A stretch of 64,000 nt of DNA from Silene conica (Eukaryota; Streptophyta; Magnoliopsida; Caryophyllales; Caryophyllaceae): assembly GCA_029255685.2 (NCBI GenBank), contig CM055312.2, positions 13,664,649 through 13,728,648 on the forward strand, in the 5' to 3' direction. The position numbers and the translations under genes were made by a program. Positions 59,301-64,000 of the stretch are shown piece after piece (position 1 is the stretch's first letter; each line of letters starts with the position of its first letter). The notes below the pieces were generated by a model. That model did not search any database and was not told the origin of the DNA. It saw only the letters and a program-made list of their open reading frames with translations.

Positions 59301-59898
59301 TGGTGTCTTATCAGCTTTTGAGCTGGTGTTCGGCGACGGCCGATTATAGTCTGCCGGGAGGTTCGGTATGGCTGGAAGTTACGGGTTTGAGATTGAGAAT
59401 GAGATTGAGCTCGAGCATATCATGACATTTGCATATCATCTTTGTTGCATTATTTATTATTGTGTTACCCTACTCAACCGCGAGGTTGACAGTGTATTCG
59501 TGTACACCTACGATGATCCGGAATGGGGAGTAGATTCTACAGGTCAGAGACAGATGGACTAGGAGCTTGGGCAAGAAGTGAGACATGGCGTGGACCTACT
59601 TAGAATTAGATCATATCTAGAGAAGTCATCAGTTGTATTCTCTTTTCCGTTATGTAGTAACTGTAACAACCAAAAGTTTAAATTTTATCAGTTTTATATA
59701 AAGTACTTTGGCTTGTTTAATTTGTTATTCATTACCTCGAACATTCCGAGATGGTAACAGCTCTATTTATTTGAGAATGTCTTGCTAAAGGCTCTTAAAT
59801 AAATGGGGGTGTTACAATAGTAGATTGATTGATCAACCTACTAATTATGCGCCGAAATCTACTTATCTAATTCAATATGTTGTTTACCAAACAACGCC
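56395..59898. mobile_element. Tourist-like (PIF/Harbinger) MITE split by solo LTR C
   Basis: Ends GGTCCTGTTTGACAAAC and GTTTACCAAACAACGCC are imperfect inverted repeats of the Tourist type. The target duplication is TAA (56392-56394, 59899-59901). Without the inserted LTR and its duplication the MITE is about 348 bp. The uninterrupted equivalent of its target, ACTTAAATTAAGTGACCTTA, is seen at about 60845-60864 in the paralogous repeat, which supports the ends. Confidence 0.85.
56666..59816 (+). mobile_element. Solo LTR 'C' (3151 bp)
   Basis: Starts TGTAATACCCCG and ends GGTGTTACA, flanked by a perfect 5-bp duplication ATAGT (56661-56665, 59817-59821). It is the longest of the three related LTRs. 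It holds the same leader (CACACCTCC..., 57200s), GTG-rich stretches at 57660-58300, a long A/T-rich part at 58430-58920, and the shared 3' part (CTACTCAACC, GATGATCCGGAATG, ACATTCCGAGATGGTAAC). No internal region remains. Confidence 0.93.
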
Positions 59899-59919
59899 TA
59901 AGTGACTTGAACTCTAAAA

Positions 59920-60085
59920 GAACAAAGCCTACTGAAATGGAACTGAACTAAATTATAGGATCGAAACTAAATTTATAGGATCTGAACTGAACTGTACTTA
60001 TGGAAATTAAACTGAACTTATAGGATCTGAACTGAACAAAACTTATAGGATACTGAAATGAACTTATAGGATCCGAAATTAATTA
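59920..60085. repeat. GAACTGAACTTATAGGATCT minisatellite, right piece
   Basis: Continuation of the array at 56185-56391 on the other side of the Tourist MITE. It ends in a (TTA)n/(TTATTA)n microsatellite at about 60109-60140. Confidence 0.8.
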
Positions 60086-60107
60086 ACTTGATTTAAATTA
60101 ACTTAAC

Positions 60108-60140
<33 letters not shown>

Positions 60141-60143
<3 letters not shown>

Positions 60144-60604
60144 TACATCCTCATCCAAGAGATGAGTAAAACACAAGGTAATATAAAATATTTTTTCGTT
60201 TTATATACATTGGTTTATTCATAGTTCATATATCATACTATGATTACATTACAATAAAAAATAATGTTCATATTACAATTTTATCTAACCATTATTTCCA
60301 TATTATCATAATCTTCATCAACTTCATTTTCACTATCAATATCATTGTCGATAACGAATTCATGGCCTCACCAAATACTTTTGACTATGTTGTTTCATAC
60401 TTATACATGATCTTCTTTCGCTTTTTATCATACATGCCCAAATTATGGTGAGCGTGTGGTAAAAAATTAAGAACTATGATATTAATGAGGTAGTGAATCA
60501 TGGTACAATTATTAATGAGTTTTTTTTTAAAATAGCATGTATCGAATAATTAAAGCAAAATGTTTTGTATCGGTCTTTAAAAATAATACTTTGCATATAG
60601 CTTT
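60141..60604. other. A/T-rich DNA, second copy of the repeated block
   Basis: No gene. The stretch parallels 55900-56184: TATACATTGGTTTATTC, a run around CAATAAAAAATAATG, TGTATCGAATAA and TTAAAAATAATACTTTGC, ending at the second minisatellite. Confidence 0.55.
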
Positions 60605-60850
60605 TCTGAATTGTGTTTATATGAACTGAACTAAACTTATAGGATCTGAATTAAACTGAACTGAACTTATAGGATCTGAACTGAACTTATAGGATCTGAA
60701 CAGAACTTGTAAGAACTAAACTGAACTTATATGATCTGAACTTGTAAGAACTAAACTAAACTTATATGATCTGATCTAAACTGAACTTATAAAAACTAAA
60801 TTAAACTTATAAGGTATAAACTGAACTGAACTGATAGGAAGTAAACTTAA
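60605..60850. repeat. Second GAACTGAACTTATAGG minisatellite
   Basis: At least ten degenerate units. It is followed by ACTTAAATTAAGTGACCTTAAGTCCAAAAG, which matches the DNA flanking the Tourist MITE at 56380-56394 and 59899-59925 without the MITE. Confidence 0.85.
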
Positions 60851-60897
60851 ATTAAGTGACCTTAAGTCCAAAAGAACAGGTGCTTACAAGTTACACC

Positions 60898-61414
60898 TAG
60901 GGGTGAGCAAATTTAGGGCCGAACCGGAAAAATAGACCGGACCGGACCATTTGAACTGGACCAAAACCGGACCGCATTATTTTTGTCTGGTCCTCGATCC
61001 TCATTTTTTCAAGTTTTGGTATTCGGTCCGGTCCGGTCCAAGACCGGTTAATTAAAGTCCGGATCGAATAGACCAAAATTCATGTTTTTAAGACTAATCA
61101 TTAAAATATTTTGAGTTAAATTAACATTTTATCTTCAAAAGACATTATAAATTAGTATTATCAATGATTTTCATAAAAAGTGTCGTCTAACTATTTAAAT
61201 GCATTTTATTTAGCGGAATTAAATTGTAATTATCGTATATGAAATAGTGAAAAAAAATAGTTAGGTCCATTTTGGTCCAGGACAGGACCGGACCAAATAT
61301 TTTAGGTTTGGTCCGGTCCAAGACTGAAAGTTTTAGGTCCAGTCTTTGGTCCACCAAATTTTTAAGTTCGATCTTCGATCCGTTCCGGTCGATCCGGTTC
61401 GGTTCTCACGCCTA
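60898..61414. mobile_element. hAT-like MITE rich in CCGGACCGG words (517 bp)
   Basis: Short inverted ends TAGGGGTGAGC and CTCACGCCTA lie between an imperfect 8-bp duplication (GTTACACC / GTTACCTC, 6 of 8). The interior has many GGACCGGACC and GGTCCGGTCC words, in inverted order on the two halves. TAGGGGTGAGC ends with 8-bp duplications fit the hAT superfamily. No coding capacity. Confidence 0.7.
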
Positions 61415-61422
61415 GTTACCTC

Positions 61423-62140
61423 TATCAAAACTTAAGTGATTCATGTCTAATGACTTGGAGAAAAAAGCTCTAGCAATTTTCGATAGGTGGATCATTGGAT
61501 CGTATTAGAAACTTCCGAAATTCCAAGTTCATTATAATACAATGGAACAAGGCCGCGTGTACTGCTTAGATAACATCAGAAACAACAGGGGAGACAGTAC
61601 AAAGTGGATCATAAACAAAATATACCAAAAGATTACATTCTAATTAGATTAGCTTACAAAGAAAAACAGGTAATTTGATTTAAGTACACAAATAGCAATC
61701 CAATACCAAAACGCAGAAACTATGTTGAACCCAAGTTCGACACTCAACAATCCAATAGAGATACCTGGGGCAATGAAGCTTCCAAAAGGGCTAGTCGTTG
61801 CTTTCTGCAGTCATACATTCATACACATCAATACATAGAATTTGAGATTTTCTATGAAATGTGCATTTTTGCCTTTTCGGCCATATCCTTGTAGCAGGGA
61901 CCAGATTGCAAAAGGCCATATCTAGAAGAGCCCGTTACAACCAACAACAGCAAAATGAAGAACATTAAATAAAGTAGTTAAGACAAAAGGTAAGGGATAA
62001 TAGAAATTCTAGCTAATCAAACAACAAAATGGACAACTAGAAACAGCCATATATCCTTTGTTTACCAGCAAGAGCTTTTCCAAAAGTCGTTTCAACAGCA
62101 GGAAATTCACAGGAACGACATCATCCTCCTGAGCTCCATA
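61423..62140 (-). other. 3' flank of the F-box gene, probable 3' UTR in part
   Basis: No independent coding frame is supported. Reading the minus strand from the F-box stop, a T-rich stretch ending in TTCTAG (about 61920) could be the acceptor of a 3' UTR intron. The transcript end is not visible; it may lie between about 61480 and 61830. Confidence 0.35.
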
Positions 62141-63346
62141 TCATTTGTGCAACACTAAGCTCTCAGAATATGTTTCTAGTGTTACATTATGCCTCATAGA
62201 TTTTCCACGCTCTTGCACCTTGCCACTAGCAATGTGATAAGACTTCTTCCCAATAATCAAACAGCCACCACAGTCACTCTCGTAATAGAATGGCCCGTTG
62301 GAGAATATGTGTTTCCTGAATAAATAAAATCCATCACAACTTGACGGTTCTGAAAACCATGGAGTCCACACCATCTTTCCATCGTCAAGTTCAAGCACCC
62401 ATATGCTGGCCTTTACTTTAGAAATACTGAAAATCGCTACCCATTCCCCAAGAATAAACAGAAACCTCAGGGCATGATTTTTGTCGGATGGAACCTCCAA
62501 AAAGGTGACTGATTCCAAATCAAAGTCAAGGGAAACAAGATGGTATTTATTACCTCCGTATAAATCATATGCCAAACTGTGTATCTTCCCATGCAAGAAA
62601 ACAGTACCCCCATGCAAGAAAGTAGTACTCGATGAATAAAGAAACGAGTAAAATATACCCTTAAAACACGAGCTCTCGACATTGAGGCCATTATTTCGAA
62701 CAGTCCATCGTTGATCACTCAGAGTATAAACCGCTAAAAACATATCTCTAGGCTGAGTACCCGGGGTTTTATCAATTGTGATTGCGATGATTTTATGCTC
62801 GTTAGTCGAAGGGGCGAATCCAAATACAAATGCAGTCTCAACTTCCAAATGGGAAGGAATTGGGCAAGGAGGGATTACCAATGATTTTCTAATACTAGGG
62901 TTCCACAATCTCAATTCTTGCTTTTTATCCCAAGTTAAAATTAACCCATTAACACTCGGACCAATACAACTCCCTAGAAGATCATCATTTCCTGGACTCA
63001 TTAAATTTTGACTGGTTTTCCTGAAAGTATCAGCTCTACGAATTGTCCTCAACCATCTATTTCGAACATTCAATTCCAGATCCTCAAAGGCTACAAATAA
63101 TTTATTCTTAGTATGGTTATTAATGTTGCAGAGTTGAAGATGCAAGTAAACAAAATCAGCGTCATCGATTATAGAACGCCAAGGTTTACAGACAGACCTA
63201 AATCGTAACAGGGTTTTACCTGGCAGTCTTGCCAAAATCAGAGTCCATATTTCTAGGGGTAAATACTTGAATGAAGTTTTTGTCTTCTTTCTGCTCATCA
63301 ACTTCTTCTTCATATCTGGGTTTGAAATTGTGTTAAAATTCGACAA
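62141..63346 (-). CDS. F-box protein with F-box-associated domain (401 aa)
   Basis: This is the only host gene seen here that looks intact. The product should be a substrate receptor of an SCF (Skp1-Cullin-F-box) E3 ubiquitin ligase. An F-box lies at about residues 27-70 (YLPLEIWTLILARLPGKTLLRFRSVCKPW). The FBA-type region follows from about residue 90 to 350, with GSVNGLILTWD-like and LRLWNPSIRKSLVIPP blocks and then VFGFAPSTNEHKIIAI, the standard order of plant F-box/FBA proteins. Length is typical (about 350-430). The first ATG is used; a second in-frame ATG lies 11 codons on, still before the F-box. The target protein cannot be told from sequence. Upstream, a possible 5' UTR intron runs from about 63566 (AACAG followed by GTTCATTTC) to about 63402. 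Confidence 0.9.
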   Translation of the reverse strand: MSNFNTISNPDMKKKLMSRKKTKTSFKYLPLEIWTLILARLPGKTLLRFRSVCKPWRSIIDDADFVYLHLQLCNINNHTKNKLFVAFEDLELNVRNRWLRTIRRADTFRKTSQNLMSPGNDDLLGSCIGPSVNGLILTWDKKQELRLWNPSIRKSLVIPPCPIPSHLEVETAFVFGFAPSTNEHKIIAITIDKTPGTQPRDMFLAVYTLSDQRWTVRNNGLNVESSCFKGIFYSFLYSSSTTFLHGGTVFLHGKIHSLAYDLYGGNKYHLVSLDFDLESVTFLEVPSDKNHALRFLFILGEWVAIFSISKVKASIWVLELDDGKMVWTPWFSEPSSCDGFYLFRKHIFSNGPFYYESDCGGCLIIGKKSYHIASGKVQERGKSMRHNVTLETYSESLVLHK

Positions 63347-63780
63347 TTTAGGGTTTTAATTGTACAATTTAGGATTCTTAATTTATTGAACAAACGAAGT
63401 CTAAAATAAACCCTAATTACTTAAATAAACAAAGATATTCAACAAATCAAAGAAGACTATGAATTACGATCATCACCTAAACCCTATATTAACTTAAAAA
63501 TTCACGAACCCATGCGTTTAGGAAAAATTAAACAAACAATTGTTCAATAAAAAAAGAGAAATGAACCTGTTTACAACTGCAGTAGAGTACTTGAAGAGCA
63601 ATGGCGCGAATTCAAGGCCAATGATGAAATTGTAGATGATTAAAAAGAGAAATTGGCCGGTTTACAGTATAAATGAAGATGAAAGATAGATAAAAGTTTT
63701 GCAATAGTTATTAATCCAGCCTTGTCATCCACAAATTACTAATTATTGTCGACACATTGTAATGAATTACCTAAATTACC
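63347..63780 (-). promoter_or_regulatory. F-box gene 5' UTR and likely promoter region
   Basis: On the minus strand the DNA upstream of the ATG contains AAACCCTAAATTG near 63355, a possible leader intron (63566-63402) and A/T-rich DNA beyond about 63650. No clear TATA box was found. The transcription start is probably between 63600 and 63720, an inference from the apparent first exon. Confidence 0.35.
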
Positions 63781-64000
63781 CTGTCCATCCCTTTGCTTTT
63801 CCTTTTATATTCCAACAAAACTAACTCAAAATGCATTCTTCATCTCACAAAATTCAAATTCAAAAACCGTTTTTTTTCAACAACAAATTTTCCGTCTCAA
63901 ATTCGAAACTTGAAAACGGTATGTATTCTTTACTTCTTAGTTTTGTTTTTTTGTTATTTTGATAGATTAGAACGGAATTAGGATATATCCCTTATTTTTT
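63781..64000 (+). other. Possible start of a rightward transcript
   Basis: A CT- and CAA-rich leader-like stretch (CATTCTTCATCTCACAAAATTC) ends in GAAAACG followed by GTATGT at about 63919, a good plant splice donor. TTTTATATTCC lies about 30 bp upstream of the stretch. This could be the first untranslated exon of a gene beyond the window, divergent from the F-box gene. Weak evidence. Confidence 0.25.

Noticed and set aside
1-64000. tRNA, rRNA or snRNA genes
   Set aside because: Apart from the tRNA-complementary primer sites at three LTR elements I found no cloverleaf or rRNA-like sequence by eye; a tRNAscan-SE run would settle this.

Overview
This window looks like repeat-rich nuclear DNA from a flowering plant. 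The evidence is a 14.8-kb Athila-type Ty3/gypsy element, an L1-like LINE with a plant-type zf-RVT and RNase H tail, CACTA transposons with plant Tnp2 domains, Stowaway and Tourist MITEs, and one F-box/FBA gene. The repeated CTCGATCGAG words and the 'gaactgaacttatagg' minisatellite remind me of Caryophyllales genomes, but that lineage call is weak. I can support only one host gene that looks intact, an F-box gene at the right edge (62141-63346, minus). Nearly everything else is transposable-element DNA, much of it nested.

Layout. 1-1681 is intergenic with small inverted-repeat (MITE-like) pieces. 1682-23236 is a decayed LINE on the plus strand, split inside its reverse transcriptase by a whole-looking, very young Athila element (6200-20997, minus strand, 5-bp TSD GTGAT, near-identical 1.72-kb LTRs). 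23413-23670 is a Stowaway MITE. 25194-26186 is a solo LTR. 26811-33494 is an internally shortened, Athila-related LTR element (TSD ATGCA). 34301-37080 is a TIR element sitting in a (TA)n tract; it carries a captured subtilase exon piece and about 18 copies of a ~96-bp repeat. A long-hairpin MITE (37105-37490) sits in the same (TA)n tract.

38307-54819 is a single old 5' LTR (called A here) blown up about eightfold by insertions: a solo LTR, a deletion-derivative CACTA, a Stowaway MITE, a near-full CACTA and a second solo LTR (B) of A's own family. It is followed by a tRNA-iMet primer-binding site and a gag remnant. A third copy of that LTR family (C, 56666-59816) is a solo LTR inside a Tourist MITE, which lies in a minisatellite-bearing repeat; an uninterrupted paralogue of the insertion site is present at about 60853. 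A hAT-like MITE (60898-61414) separates this from the F-box gene.

Four themes stand out. (1) Two different Athila-lineage elements each carry a dense array of a private palindrome (a CCGG-based module in one, CTCGATCGAG in the other) directly upstream of the LTR TATA box, and each repeats the same palindrome in a second, internal array. (2) The shorter CACTA copy arose by a 3.63-kb deletion between ACCATTC repeats and keeps a frame-preserving fusion of the transposase N-terminal and C-terminal domains without the catalytic part. (3) The (TA)n-associated TIR element has a subtilase exon piece and a large nested tandem array. (4) Four solo LTRs with readable TSDs point to active removal of LTR elements by recombination. 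All coordinates and comparisons were made by eye; family names rest on motif recognition, not on a database search.
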